DNA of 64,000 nucleotides. It comes from Streptomyces venezuelae (lineage in GTDB: Bacteria > Actinomycetota > Actinomycetes > Streptomycetales > Streptomycetaceae). Position numbers and translations under genes: made by a program. The notes beneath the pieces were generated by a model, which was not told the DNA's origin, searched no databases, and was given only the letters and a program-made list of their open reading frames with translations. The stretch's first letter is position 1. Every line of letters starts with the position of its first letter. The stretch lies in NCBI RefSeq assembly GCF_008642315.1, contig NZ_CP029192.1:7688001-7752000 (forward strand). The letters are read 5' to 3'. This document shows, piece after piece, positions 8,868 to 17,628 of the stretch.

Positions 8868-10822
8868 GCATGAGCCCAACCTGGTACCTGCGGCGCCTCT
8901 CCCGGATGGGGCCGCGGGAGGTCGGCGGCCGCGTCGGCGACGTCGTGCGCAGGCGGCGCTGGCGGTCCGCGCCGCCCGCCTGCCCGCGCCCGGCCGACGC
9001 CCGGTTCACCGCCGTGCTGCCCGCGGGGGCGCTCGCCGCCGTGGAGCCGGAGGCCGCGAAGCGGCTCGTCGCCGAGGCGGACCGGCTGATGGCGGGGCAC
9101 GTCGAGTTCTTCGGCGTGGTCCGCGACGACCTGGTGGACCCGGACTGGTGGTTCGACCCGAAGACCGGGCGCCGCGCCCCGTGGGGCCACGCCTTCGACG
9201 TGCCGTACCGCGACGAGGACGCGGTCGGGGACATCAAGCAGATCTGGGAGCCGTCCCGGCACCAGTACCTCACCGTGCTCGCCGCCGCCTACGCGGTCAC
9301 CGGGGACGAGCGGTACGCGGAGCGGGTCGCCGAGCACCTGCGGTCCTGGTGGGCGGCGAACGCTCCGCTGCGCGGCGTCCACTGGATCAGCGGCATCGAG
9401 CTCGGCATCCGCCTCCTTTCGTGGGTGTGGATCCGCAGGCTGCTCGACACCTGGCGGGGCGCGGCCGACCTGTTCGAGAACAACCCGGTGGCGGTCAACC
9501 AGATCTGGCACCACCAGCGCTGGCTCGCCGCCTTCCCCAGCCGCGGCTCCTCGGCGAACAACCACGTCATCGCCGAGGCCGCCGGGCAGCTCGCCGCGTC
9601 CTGCGCGTTCGCGTGGTTCCCCGCCTCGGCGCGCTGGCGCGACGGCGCGCTGCGGTCCCTCGAACGGAACCTGCGCGGCAACACCTTCCCCTCCGGCCTC
9701 AACCGCGAACTGGCGAGCGAGTACCACGGACTCGTCCTGGAACTCGGCCTCGCCGCGGTGGCCGAGGCGGACGCCGCGGGCGTCGCCGTCCCCACGACCG
9801 TGCGCCTCGTGCTGCTGCGCATGACCGACGCGCTCGCCGCCGTCGTCGACAACCGGCTGCGGCCGCCCCGCCAGGGCGACGCGGACGACGGGCACGGACT
9901 CGTCGTGGACGGCCCGGGCACCGACCGCTGGGCCTCGCTCCTCGCCACCGGGGACGCCGTCTTCGGCCGGCTCGACTGGTGGCCCGAGGTGCCGGAGTCC
10001 GACGTGCGCACCCCGCTCCTCGCGGCGCTGCTCCGCCCGTACGCGAAGAACGACAGCCCGCGGCGCGTGACCCGCCCGAGGAGCCGTCCCGCCCACTTCG
10101 CCGACGCGGGCATGACCATCCTGCGCGGCCCGGAGAAGATCTGGTGCCGCTGCGACGGCGGCCCGCACGGCTTCCTCTCCATCGCCGCGCACGCCCACGC
10201 CGACGCGCTGTCCGTGGAGGTCAGGCACGACGGGGTCGACGTGCTCGCCGACCCGGGCACGTACTGCTACCACGGGCAGCCCGCATGGCGGCAGTACTTC
10301 CGCTCCACCCTCGGCCACAACACCCTGCAACTGGACGACGCCGACCAGTCCGTGTCCGGCGGCCCGTTCCTGTGGACCCGGCACGCCCGCACCCGCGTCC
10401 TGGTCGCCGACACCTCCGGCCGGAACGTGGCCCGCTGGTGCGCCGAACACGACGGCTACCAGCCCTCCGTACACCGCCGCCGCGTCGAACTGGCGTCGGA
10501 CGAGCAGGAGGTGCGGATCACCGACGAGGTGCAGGGCGCGCACCGGACCGTGCGCCTGGCGTTCCACCTCGGACCGGCGGTCACCGCGGAGCTCGAGGGG
10601 AACCGGGCCGCGCTCACCTGGACCCGCGACGGCGAGGAACGCTCCGCGGTGCTCGAACTGCCCGGCGACCTGAACTGGCGGGCGCACCGCGGCGAGAGCG
10701 ACCCCCCGCTCGGCTGGTACTCCGCCGGGTTCGGGCGCAAGGAACCCGCCATCACGCTGGTCGGCACTGGATCCGCCGACGGCGTGCGGGGGTTCACCTC
10801 CGTACTCAGGTTCCAGGGTTAG
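8864..10822 (+). CDS. Heparinase II/III family protein
   Basis: A 652-residue protein with the two-part architecture of polysaccharide lyases. An alpha/alpha-toroid domain (about 90-350, rich in Trp and containing RGSSANNHVIAEAAGQLAA) is followed by a beta-sheet domain with the HAHADALSVEV motif and LADPGTYCYHG near residue 440. The family cleaves uronic-acid polysaccharides such as heparin or alginate by beta-elimination. No signal peptide is evident, so it may act in the cytoplasm or leave by another route. Its position within a biosynthetic operon suggests polymer trimming or quality control rather than foraging. It starts at ATG 8864 in a 4-bp ATGA overlap with the previous stop. Confidence 0.85.
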   Translation: MSMSPTWYLRRLSRMGPREVGGRVGDVVRRRRWRSAPPACPRPADARFTAVLPAGALAAVEPEAAKRLVAEADRLMAGHVEFFGVVRDDLVDPDWWFDPKTGRRAPWGHAFDVPYRDEDAVGDIKQIWEPSRHQYLTVLAAAYAVTGDERYAERVAEHLRSWWAANAPLRGVHWISGIELGIRLLSWVWIRRLLDTWRGAADLFENNPVAVNQIWHHQRWLAAFPSRGSSANNHVIAEAAGQLAASCAFAWFPASARWRDGALRSLERNLRGNTFPSGLNRELASEYHGLVLELGLAAVAEADAAGVAVPTTVRLVLLRMTDALAAVVDNRLRPPRQGDADDGHGLVVDGPGTDRWASLLATGDAVFGRLDWWPEVPESDVRTPLLAALLRPYAKNDSPRRVTRPRSRPAHFADAGMTILRGPEKIWCRCDGGPHGFLSIAAHAHADALSVEVRHDGVDVLADPGTYCYHGQPAWRQYFRSTLGHNTLQLDDADQSVSGGPFLWTRHARTRVLVADTSGRNVARWCAEHDGYQPSVHRRRVELASDEQEVRITDEVQGAHRTVRLAFHLGPAVTAELEGNRAALTWTRDGEERSAVLELPGDLNWRAHRGESDPPLGWYSAGFGRKEPAITLVGTGSADGVRGFTSVLRFQG

Positions 10823-10830
10823 GGGGACGC

Positions 10831-12378
10831 GTGGGGATCAAGTGGCGGCAGTGGGCGCTGCCGGCGGCGCCGCTGGCACTCGCCCTGCTGGCGGTGACCG
10901 GCTGCGACAGCTCGTCGAATGAGCCGGGCACGCCCGGCACGTCGGACGCGCGGTCGAAGCCGACCGCCGCGCCGACCGCCTCCGTGGCACGGGTGTGCGC
11001 CAAGCCCGCCGCCGGCCCCGAGAAGGCGCCGGCGGGCGCGGTGACGGTAGACCCCGAGGTCGTCGGTGATCTCGCAGAGAAGACGAAGAGCAACCCCGCG
11101 AACACCACGTTCTGGCTCAAGCCGGGAAGGCACCGGCTCGAATCGGACCGGTACGCGCAGGTCATGACCAAGAAGGGCAACCGCTACATCGGCGCGCCCG
11201 GCGCGGTGCTCGACGGCCGCAAGAAGAACCAGTACGCGTTCAGCGGCACCGCGGCCGACGTCACCATCAGCCACCTCACCGTGGAGCGCTTCGTCGCGCC
11301 GCACAACGAGGGCGTCGTCAACCACGACATGGCCGACGGCTGGGTGATCGAGCACGCGAAGATCCAGCACAACTCCGGCGCGGGCCTGATGGCCGGGGCC
11401 CGGCAGCAGGTGCGCGACAACTGCCTGCGCGACAACGGGCAGTACGGAATGAACGCGTACAAGACCGGCGACTCGATCAAGGACCTGGTGGTCGAGGGCA
11501 ACGAGGTCGTGGGCAACAACACCGGCAACTGGGAGCGGCGCCGCCCGGGCTGCGGCTGCACCGGCGGCATCAAGTTCTGGGCCGTCGACGGCGCCGACAT
11601 CCGCGGCAACTGGGTCCACGACAACCGCGGCGCCGGGCTGTGGGCCGACAACAACAACAACGACTTCCGCATCGAGGGCAACGTCCTCGAAGCCAACGAC
11701 GGCGCCGCGCTCATGTACGAGACCAGCTACAACGCCGTCATCCGCAACAACACGTTCCGCAAGAACAACTGGGTCGAGGGCCGCAGGAACGCCGACCGCG
11801 GGGACGACTTCCCGTACGCGACGATCTACGTCTCCGAGTCCGGCGGCGAACCCCGGATCCACGCCCGCACCGACAAGATCGAGATCTACCGCAACGTGCT
11901 GGAGGACAACTGGAACGGCATCACCCTCTGGGAGAACGCCGACCGGTTCTGCAACAGCCCCGCCAACACCTCGACCGGCTACTGCACGCTGCTGGTCAAG
12001 GACACCGACAGCTGCAAGCGTCCGGGCATCACCAAGGCCCCGCTGTACGCAGACTGCCGCTGGAAGACCCAGCGCGTGGACATCCACGACAACCGCTTCG
12101 ACCTCGACCCGTCCGTCGTCGACTGCGGCGACGACTGCGCCCGCATGGCGATCATCTCCAACTACGGCACCTACCCCAAGTGGTCGCCGTACAAGGGCAG
12201 GCGGGTCTCCGAGGCGATCACCGAGAAGCAGCGCAACCGCTGGCACGACAACGACTACCGCGGGCCGTGGAACTTCGTCTCGGGCGACCAGACGCGCACG
12301 CTCGACTCGGGCCAGTGGCAGGACACCCCGCCCCGCCAGGACGCGGGCAGCACCTTCGTCCGACAGGGCGGTGGCTGA
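10831..12378 (+). CDS. Secreted lipoprotein with right-handed parallel beta-helix
   Basis: A 515-residue protein starting at GTG 10831, 8 bp after the heparinase gene. The N-terminus is a lipoprotein signal (hydrophobic stretch ending LLAVTGC, with a Ser-rich linker after the Cys). The remainder shows recurring N-rich turns such as IRGNWVHDNRGAGLW, IEGNVLEANDGAALM and IRNNTFRKNNW, spaced as coils of a right-handed beta-helix of the pectate-lyase/PbH1 type. Such folds bind or act on acidic polysaccharides as lyases or epimerases. The AlgG-type DPHD active-site motif is not seen, so I do not call an epimerase. Six Cys in the C-terminal third could form disulfides. It is probably anchored on the outer face of the membrane. 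Confidence 0.8.
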   Translation: MGIKWRQWALPAAPLALALLAVTGCDSSSNEPGTPGTSDARSKPTAAPTASVARVCAKPAAGPEKAPAGAVTVDPEVVGDLAEKTKSNPANTTFWLKPGRHRLESDRYAQVMTKKGNRYIGAPGAVLDGRKKNQYAFSGTAADVTISHLTVERFVAPHNEGVVNHDMADGWVIEHAKIQHNSGAGLMAGARQQVRDNCLRDNGQYGMNAYKTGDSIKDLVVEGNEVVGNNTGNWERRRPGCGCTGGIKFWAVDGADIRGNWVHDNRGAGLWADNNNNDFRIEGNVLEANDGAALMYETSYNAVIRNNTFRKNNWVEGRRNADRGDDFPYATIYVSESGGEPRIHARTDKIEIYRNVLEDNWNGITLWENADRFCNSPANTSTGYCTLLVKDTDSCKRPGITKAPLYADCRWKTQRVDIHDNRFDLDPSVVDCGDDCARMAIISNYGTYPKWSPYKGRRVSEAITEKQRNRWHDNDYRGPWNFVSGDQTRTLDSGQWQDTPPRQDAGSTFVRQGGG

Positions 12379-12379
12379 G

Positions 12380-13618
12380 ATGAGCACGGACACCGCGATA
12401 CGCCCGGCCGGCACGCCGAAGGCCGTCGGCATCGTCTGGGCGCTGCTCGGCCTCAACACGCTGGGCTCCGCCGGGGCGAAGACCATCGTCACCATTCCCC
12501 GCTCCCTCATCCAGATGGCCACCATGGGCGCGCTGGTCACCGCGTTCGCGCTGGCCCTCGCGCTCAACCCGCGGCTGCGCATCCGGCCCAGCGCGTTCGT
12601 CCTCCTGCTCACCCTGCTGCTCATCCCGAGCGTGCTCTCCAGCGCCAACCTGGAGGTCGGGTACGGCGCGCTGTTCCGCTGCTTCAGGCTCACGCTCTTC
12701 GTCGGCACGCTGTGGCTGCTCACCCGCTGGTGGGACGGCAGCCTGACCTTCGTACGCCACCACATCCGGATGTACTTCGTGGCGCTCTGCACGGTCGCCG
12801 TCGGCCTCGTCGTCGCGCCGGGCACGGCCATGCCCGAGTACTACGGCGGACGCCTCGTCGGCGCCCTGTGGCCGCTCACCCCGCCGCAGATCGGGCAGTA
12901 CGCCGCCGTGATCATCGGGCTCACCGTGCTGCTCCTCATCGGCCGCAGGACCACCAAGGGCAGTGGGGCGTTCGTCATCGTGCCCTCGCTCGTCCTGCTC
13001 GCCCTGACCCACACCCGTACGGCCACCGTCGGCATGCTCGTCGGGCTGACCCTGGCGATCTGCTCGCTCGTCATGACCAGCGCCGCCGCCCGCCGGTTCT
13101 TCGCCTGGACCGTGGCGTGCGTCACCGTCGGCGCGGTGGTGTTCTACTCCGCGATCCAGTCATGGTTCCTGCGCGGCCAGAGCCAGGAGAACTTCTCCAA
13201 CCTCACCGGCCGGGCCAAGGTCTGGGACGCCCTCCTCTCGGCGCCCCGCACGGCCGGGGAGAAGGTGTTCGGCACGGGCCTCGGCGACAAGTCGTTCGGC
13301 GGCCTGCCGATCGACAACAGCTGGCTGGCCGTCTACAACGAACAGGGCCTCACCGGCGTCACCCTCGTGGCGGCGATGCTCCTCGTCCTCGGCGGCGTCG
13401 CGCTGCTGCGGCCACCGTCCCTGTCGAGGGCCTGCGCGATCTTCCTGATCAGCTACGTGGGGATCTCCTCGTACACCGAGGCGGGCCTCGGCGACGCCTC
13501 GCCCTACCTGCTGCACCTGGGCCTGGCCGCCGCACTCCTCGCGACGCCCGCCACGCCCCCGCCCCTCTCGACGCCCGCAGTTCCCCGACGACACGTCCCG
13601 CGATGGGCCCGGAGGTGA
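12380..13618 (+). CDS. O-antigen ligase/polymerase (Wzy-like) membrane protein
   Basis: A 412-residue polytopic membrane protein with about ten hydrophobic segments. A Wzy_C-like signature DNSWLAVYNEQGLTGV lies in an extracytoplasmic loop near residues 312-328. Proteins of this family polymerise or transfer lipid-linked repeat units outside the membrane. Given the Wzx-like flippase and the two PCP proteins in the same operon, polymerase is the likelier role. ATG 12380 begins just after the preceding TGA (TGAGATG), arguing for translational coupling. Confidence 0.75.
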   Translation: MSTDTAIRPAGTPKAVGIVWALLGLNTLGSAGAKTIVTIPRSLIQMATMGALVTAFALALALNPRLRIRPSAFVLLLTLLLIPSVLSSANLEVGYGALFRCFRLTLFVGTLWLLTRWWDGSLTFVRHHIRMYFVALCTVAVGLVVAPGTAMPEYYGGRLVGALWPLTPPQIGQYAAVIIGLTVLLLIGRRTTKGSGAFVIVPSLVLLALTHTRTATVGMLVGLTLAICSLVMTSAAARRFFAWTVACVTVGAVVFYSAIQSWFLRGQSQENFSNLTGRAKVWDALLSAPRTAGEKVFGTGLGDKSFGGLPIDNSWLAVYNEQGLTGVTLVAAMLLVLGGVALLRPPSLSRACAIFLISYVGISSYTEAGLGDASPYLLHLGLAAALLATPATPPPLSTPAVPRRHVPRWARR

Positions 13619-13626
13619 CCTCAAGC

Positions 13627-14940
13627 ATGCACGCAGGACACGATCTGCACGACACGCACGACTTGCGCGTTCTCGTCGTGCACAACCGCTACTCCTCGGC
13701 CCAGCCGAGCGGCGAGAACAGGGTCGTCGACGAGGAAGTGGCGCTGCTGCGCGCGGCAGGCCACCACGTCGACGTCTTCGAGCGGCGCAGCGACGACATC
13801 GCCGCACGCTCCCTGCCGAGCAAGGCCGCCGTGCCGCTGCTCGTGCCGTGGAACCCGGCGGTCCGCACCGAGCTCGCCGCCCGGCTCCGCACCGAGCGGC
13901 CCGACGTGGTGCACGTCCACAACGTCTTCCCGCTCCTGTCGCCCTCGGTCCTCGCCGCCTGCGCCGACGCAGGCGTGCCCGCCGTCGCCACGCTGCACAA
14001 CTACACCCAGGTCTGCCCGCCCGGCACCCTGCACCGCGACGGCCGTCCGTGCACCGAATGCGTCGGCTCGAAGATGGCGCTGCCCGCCGTACGGCACGGC
14101 TGCTACCGCGACTCCCGTCTCGCGACGGTGCCGCTCGCGCTCAGCCTGACGGTCAACCGGCGGCGGTGGTGGTCCGGCGTGGAGCGGTTCTTCTGCATCT
14201 CCGCGGCGCAGCGCGACACCCTGGTGCGGTCCGGCATGCCGGCCGAACGGCTCACGGTCAAGCACAACTTCGTGCCCGACCCGGACGCCCGCAGGACGGG
14301 CGACGGCGAGCACGTGCTCTACCTCGGGCGCCTCGCGGAGCCCAAGGGCGTCGGGCTGCTCATGGCCGCCTGGGACGAGGTCGCGGCGAGCGGCGGGGTG
14401 GGCGTCCCGCTCGTGATCGCCGGGGCGGGGCCGCTGCAGCGGGAGGTGAGTGCCTGGGCCGAGGGCCGGGACGACGTGCGCTACGTCGGCCTCTGGGACC
14501 CGGAGCGGTGCCGGGAGGGCGTCGCGAAGGCGGTCGCCGTGGTGGCTCCCTCGATGGCCATGGAGACGTTCGGCCTGGTCGTCGCGGAGGGGATGGGGGC
14601 CGGAGTGCCGGCCGTCGCCGCCGCCCACGGCGCCTTCGTGGAGCTCATCGAGGACGGCGTCACCGGGCTGCTGCACCGGCCCGGCGACGCCACGTCGCTC
14701 GCGTCGTGCCTGCGCCGCGTGGCCACCGACCCGGCCGCCAACCGGGAGATGGGACGGGCGGCCCGGCGCCGCTACGAACAGGGGTTCAGCCCGGCCGTGG
14801 GCCTGGAGCGCCTGGAGGAGGGGTACCGCTCCGCGATCGCGGGGCGGTCCGGCGACGGGGAAAGCCCGTCGCCGACAGGAAGAGAAAGCACTGGCTCGCG
14901 GTGGGGGACACGCGCGAGCAGATATGGGGGGAACCGATGA
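13627..14940 (+). CDS. Family 4 glycosyltransferase
   Basis: A 437-residue GT-B glycosyltransferase. It contains VLVVHNRYSSAQPSGENRVV near the start (the N-terminal acceptor domain of this subfamily), VVHVHNVFPLLSP, and a C-terminal donor-binding domain with VLYLGRLAEPKGV and the EX7E-like region ETFGLVVAEGMGAG. ATG 13627 is chosen because GGAGGTGA ends 8 bases upstream. A GTG at 13615, overlapping the previous stop, is the alternative. It ends with a 4-bp overlap with the methyltransferase gene. It likely adds one sugar of the repeat unit. Confidence 0.85.
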   Translation: MHAGHDLHDTHDLRVLVVHNRYSSAQPSGENRVVDEEVALLRAAGHHVDVFERRSDDIAARSLPSKAAVPLLVPWNPAVRTELAARLRTERPDVVHVHNVFPLLSPSVLAACADAGVPAVATLHNYTQVCPPGTLHRDGRPCTECVGSKMALPAVRHGCYRDSRLATVPLALSLTVNRRRWWSGVERFFCISAAQRDTLVRSGMPAERLTVKHNFVPDPDARRTGDGEHVLYLGRLAEPKGVGLLMAAWDEVAASGGVGVPLVIAGAGPLQREVSAWAEGRDDVRYVGLWDPERCREGVAKAVAVVAPSMAMETFGLVVAEGMGAGVPAVAAAHGAFVELIEDGVTGLLHRPGDATSLASCLRRVATDPAANREMGRAARRRYEQGFSPAVGLERLEEGYRSAIAGRSGDGESPSPTGRESTGSRWGTRASRYGGNR

Positions 14941-16190
14941 CAGCATGCCGACTCTGTGGCTCGGCGACGCTGGCGAGCGTCGTCGACCTGGGGGCGACCC
15001 CGCCGTGCGAGAGCTTCCTCGCCGCGGACCAACTGGATCAGGCCGAGCCCGCGTACCCGCTGCACCTGCGGGTCTGCACCGACTGCTGGCTGGCGCAGAT
15101 CCCGCCGCTGATCAAGCCGGAGGAGACGTTCACGGAGTACGCGTACTTCTCCTCCTTCTCGACCTCCTGGGTCGAGCACGCCCGCACGTTCGTCGCCGGC
15201 GCGGTGGAGCGGGCGGGGCTCGGCGAGGACGCCTTCGTCGTCGAGGTCGCGAGCAACGACGGATACCTCCTGAAGCACGTCGTGGAGCGCGGGATCCGCT
15301 GCCTCGGCGTAGAGCCGTCGGTGAACGTCGGCGCCGCCGCACGGGAAGCGGGCGTCCCCACGCTCACCGAGTTCCTCTCCCCGGACACCGGCGCGGCCGT
15401 CCGCGCAGAGCACGGCCCGGCCAACCTGGTCGTCGCCAACAACGTGTACGCGCACATCCCCGACGTCGTCGGCTTCACCCAGGGGCTGCGCGCCCTGGTC
15501 GCCGACGACGGCTGGGTCTCCATCGAGGTGCAGCACCTGCTGACCCTCATCGAGGAGAACCAGTACGACACGATCTACCACGAGCACTTCCAGTACTACA
15601 CCGTCGCGTCCGCGATCCGCGCCCTCGCCAGCGGCGGACTCGCCCTCGTCGACGTCGAGCTGCTGCCCACCCACGGCGGCTCCATCCGCCTGTGGGCCCG
15701 CCCCGCCGAGGTGGCGGGCGAGCCGTCACAGCGCGTGGCCGACGTACTGGCCCGCGAGAAAGCGGCCGGGCTCCAGGAGCTCTCCGGGTACACCGAGTTC
15801 TCCGCCCGCGTGGCCAAGGTCCGCCGCGACCTCCTCAAGTTCCTCATCGAGGCGGCCGAACGCGGCGAGACCGTCGTCGGCTACGGCGCACCCGGCAAGG
15901 GCAACACCCTGCTCAACCACTGCGGGATCCGCCCCGACCTGCTCGCGTACACGGTCGACCGCAACCCGTACAAGCACGGCAGGTTCACCCCCGGCACCCG
16001 CATCCCGATCCTGGCGCCCGAACAGATCGCCGCCGACAAACCCGACTACGTCCTCGTCCTGCCGTGGAACCTGCGGGCCGAACTGGCCGAGCAGCTCGCG
16101 TACGTCCACGAGTGGGGCGGCCGTCTCGTCTTCCCCATCCCCGAACTGAGCATCGTCGAGGCCGCGTCCTCGAAGGAGGTCACAGCATGA
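14937..16190 (+). CDS. Sugar C-methyltransferase (class I SAM, TylCIII/NovU type)
   Basis: A 417-residue enzyme with three parts. There is an N-terminal zinc-binding segment (CRLCG near residue 4 and CTDCW near 46). A SAM-binding Rossmann core follows with VVEVASNDGYLLK. A C-terminal domain carries GYGAPGKGNTLLNHC. This is the architecture of the TylCIII/NovU C-methyltransferases, which put a methyl on C3 of 4-keto deoxysugar nucleotides and generate branched-chain sugars. The conserved YDTIYHEHFQYY segment is present. ATG 14937 overlaps the preceding stop. It opens a run of five overlapping sugar-modification genes. Confidence 0.85.
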   Translation: MTACRLCGSATLASVVDLGATPPCESFLAADQLDQAEPAYPLHLRVCTDCWLAQIPPLIKPEETFTEYAYFSSFSTSWVEHARTFVAGAVERAGLGEDAFVVEVASNDGYLLKHVVERGIRCLGVEPSVNVGAAAREAGVPTLTEFLSPDTGAAVRAEHGPANLVVANNVYAHIPDVVGFTQGLRALVADDGWVSIEVQHLLTLIEENQYDTIYHEHFQYYTVASAIRALASGGLALVDVELLPTHGGSIRLWARPAEVAGEPSQRVADVLAREKAAGLQELSGYTEFSARVAKVRRDLLKFLIEAAERGETVVGYGAPGKGNTLLNHCGIRPDLLAYTVDRNPYKHGRFTPGTRIPILAPEQIAADKPDYVLVLPWNLRAELAEQLAYVHEWGGRLVFPIPELSIVEAASSKEVTA

Positions 16191-16981
16191 AGGTCGTACT
16201 CTTCTGCGGCGGCTACGGCATGCGGATGCGCAACGGGGCCTCCGACGACGTGCCGAAGCCCATGGCGATGGTCGGCCCGCGCCCGCTGATCTGGCACGTC
16301 ATGCGCTACTACGCGCACTTCGGGCACAAGGAGTTCATCCTCTGCCTCGGCTACGGCGCCCACCACATCAAGGACTTCTTCCTCAACTACGAGGAGACGA
16401 CGTCCAACGACTTCGTGCTGCGGGGCGGCCGGACCGAGCTGCTCTCCACCGACATAGCCGACTGGACGATCACGTTCGCCCAGACCGGCATCGAGTCGCC
16501 GATCGGTGAACGCCTGCGCCGGGTCCGCCACCACCTGGGCGGCGACGAGATGTTCCTCGCCAACTACGCCGACGTCCTCACCGACGCCCCGCTGCCGGAG
16601 ATGATCGACAAGTTCTCCCGGCGCGACGCGGGCGCGTCGATGATGGTCGTGCCGCCGCAGTCCTCGTTCCACTGCGTGGAGCTCGGCGACGACGGCCTGG
16701 TCGGCGGCATCACCCCGGTGAGCGAACTGCCCATGTGGGAGAACGGCGGCTACTTCGTGCTCCGCCAGGAAGTCTTCGACCACATACCGGAGAACGGCGA
16801 CCTGGTCGCCGACGGCTGCGCCCAGCTCGCCAAGAGCGGCCGCCTCGTGGCGCACCAGCACCGCGGCTTCTGGAAGCCCACCGACACCGTCAAGGAGCGG
16901 GCCGCGCTCGACGACGCCTACACCCGCGGCGACCGCCCGTGGGCCGTGTGGGAGCGCGACAACGTCGGGGTGGGCGCGTGA
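16187..16981 (+). CDS. Sugar-phosphate nucleotidyltransferase (glucose-1-phosphate cytidylyltransferase-like)
   Basis: A 264-residue GT-A-fold nucleotidyltransferase. The N-terminal activation loop reads FCGGYGMRMRN in place of the usual GGxGTRL. It is followed by PKPMAMVGPRPLIWHVMRYY and LCLGYGAHHIKDFF, as in RfbF-type glucose-1-phosphate cytidylyltransferases. The family couples a sugar 1-phosphate to CTP, releasing pyrophosphate. A CDP-sugar together with the C-methyltransferase upstream would suit a branched deoxysugar pathway. Other nucleotide specificity cannot be excluded from sequence reading alone. Its start overlaps the methyltransferase stop by 4 bp (ATGA). Confidence 0.78.
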   Translation: MKVVLFCGGYGMRMRNGASDDVPKPMAMVGPRPLIWHVMRYYAHFGHKEFILCLGYGAHHIKDFFLNYEETTSNDFVLRGGRTELLSTDIADWTITFAQTGIESPIGERLRRVRHHLGGDEMFLANYADVLTDAPLPEMIDKFSRRDAGASMMVVPPQSSFHCVELGDDGLVGGITPVSELPMWENGGYFVLRQEVFDHIPENGDLVADGCAQLAKSGRLVAHQHRGFWKPTDTVKERAALDDAYTRGDRPWAVWERDNVGVGA

Positions 16982-17625
16982 TCAGGCTCGGGGCGGGCCC
17001 CCTGGAACGCGTCGTGGCGGTGGGCGCGCACTGCGACGACATCGCCATCGGGGCGGGCGGCACGCTCCTCACGATGTGCGCGGCACGGCCGGGCCTGCGC
17101 GTCGACGCGCTGGTGCTCTCCGGCGGCGGCAGCGAACGGGAGCAGGAGGAGCTGGCCGCGCTCGCCGCCTTCTGCCCCGGCGCCGAACTCGCCGTCACCG
17201 TGCTCAAGCTGCCCGACGGCCGGATGCCCGTGCACTGGGACGAGGCCAAGGCCGCCGTCGAGGAGCTGCGCGCACGCACCGAACCCGACCTGGTCCTCGC
17301 CCCGCGCACCGACGACGCCCACCAGGACCACCGCGGCCTCGCACAGCTGATCCCCACCGCGTTCCGCGACCACCTCGTACTCGGCTACGAGATCGTCAAG
17401 TGGGACGGCGACCTCGGCCGCCCCACCGCGTACCAGCCGCTGTCACCGGAGACCGCCGAGGAGAAGGTACGGCTCCTCCAGGAGCACTACCCCTCACAAC
17501 GGCACCGGCCCTGGTACGACCGCGAGGCCTTCCTCGGCCTCGCCCGGATCCGCGGAATCGAATGCCACGCGCGCTACGCCGAGGCGTTCGCCGTCACCAA
17601 ACTCGCTCTCAAGCTGGGGGATTGA
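16978..17625 (+). CDS. PIG-L family deacetylase
   Basis: A 215-residue zinc hydrolase of the PIG-L/LmbE family, which removes N-acetyl groups from sugars such as GlcNAc derivatives. The first metal motif is AHCDDIAIGAGGTL near residue 16, with Cys where Pro is usual in AHPDD. The second is DAHQDHRG near residue 116. GTG 16978 overlaps the previous stop by 4 bp. It lies within the sugar-modification cassette, so a deacetylated amino sugar in the polymer is a reasonable inference. Confidence 0.85.
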   Translation: MIRLGAGPLERVVAVGAHCDDIAIGAGGTLLTMCAARPGLRVDALVLSGGGSEREQEELAALAAFCPGAELAVTVLKLPDGRMPVHWDEAKAAVEELRARTEPDLVLAPRTDDAHQDHRGLAQLIPTAFRDHLVLGYEIVKWDGDLGRPTAYQPLSPETAEEKVRLLQEHYPSQRHRPWYDREAFLGLARIRGIECHARYAEAFAVTKLALKLGD

Positions 17626-17628
17626 ACC

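Noticed and set aside
10831..12378. Mannuronan C5-epimerase call for the beta-helix lipoprotein
   Set aside because: The fold fits, but the DPHD-type active-site motif is not visible, so only the fold is claimed.
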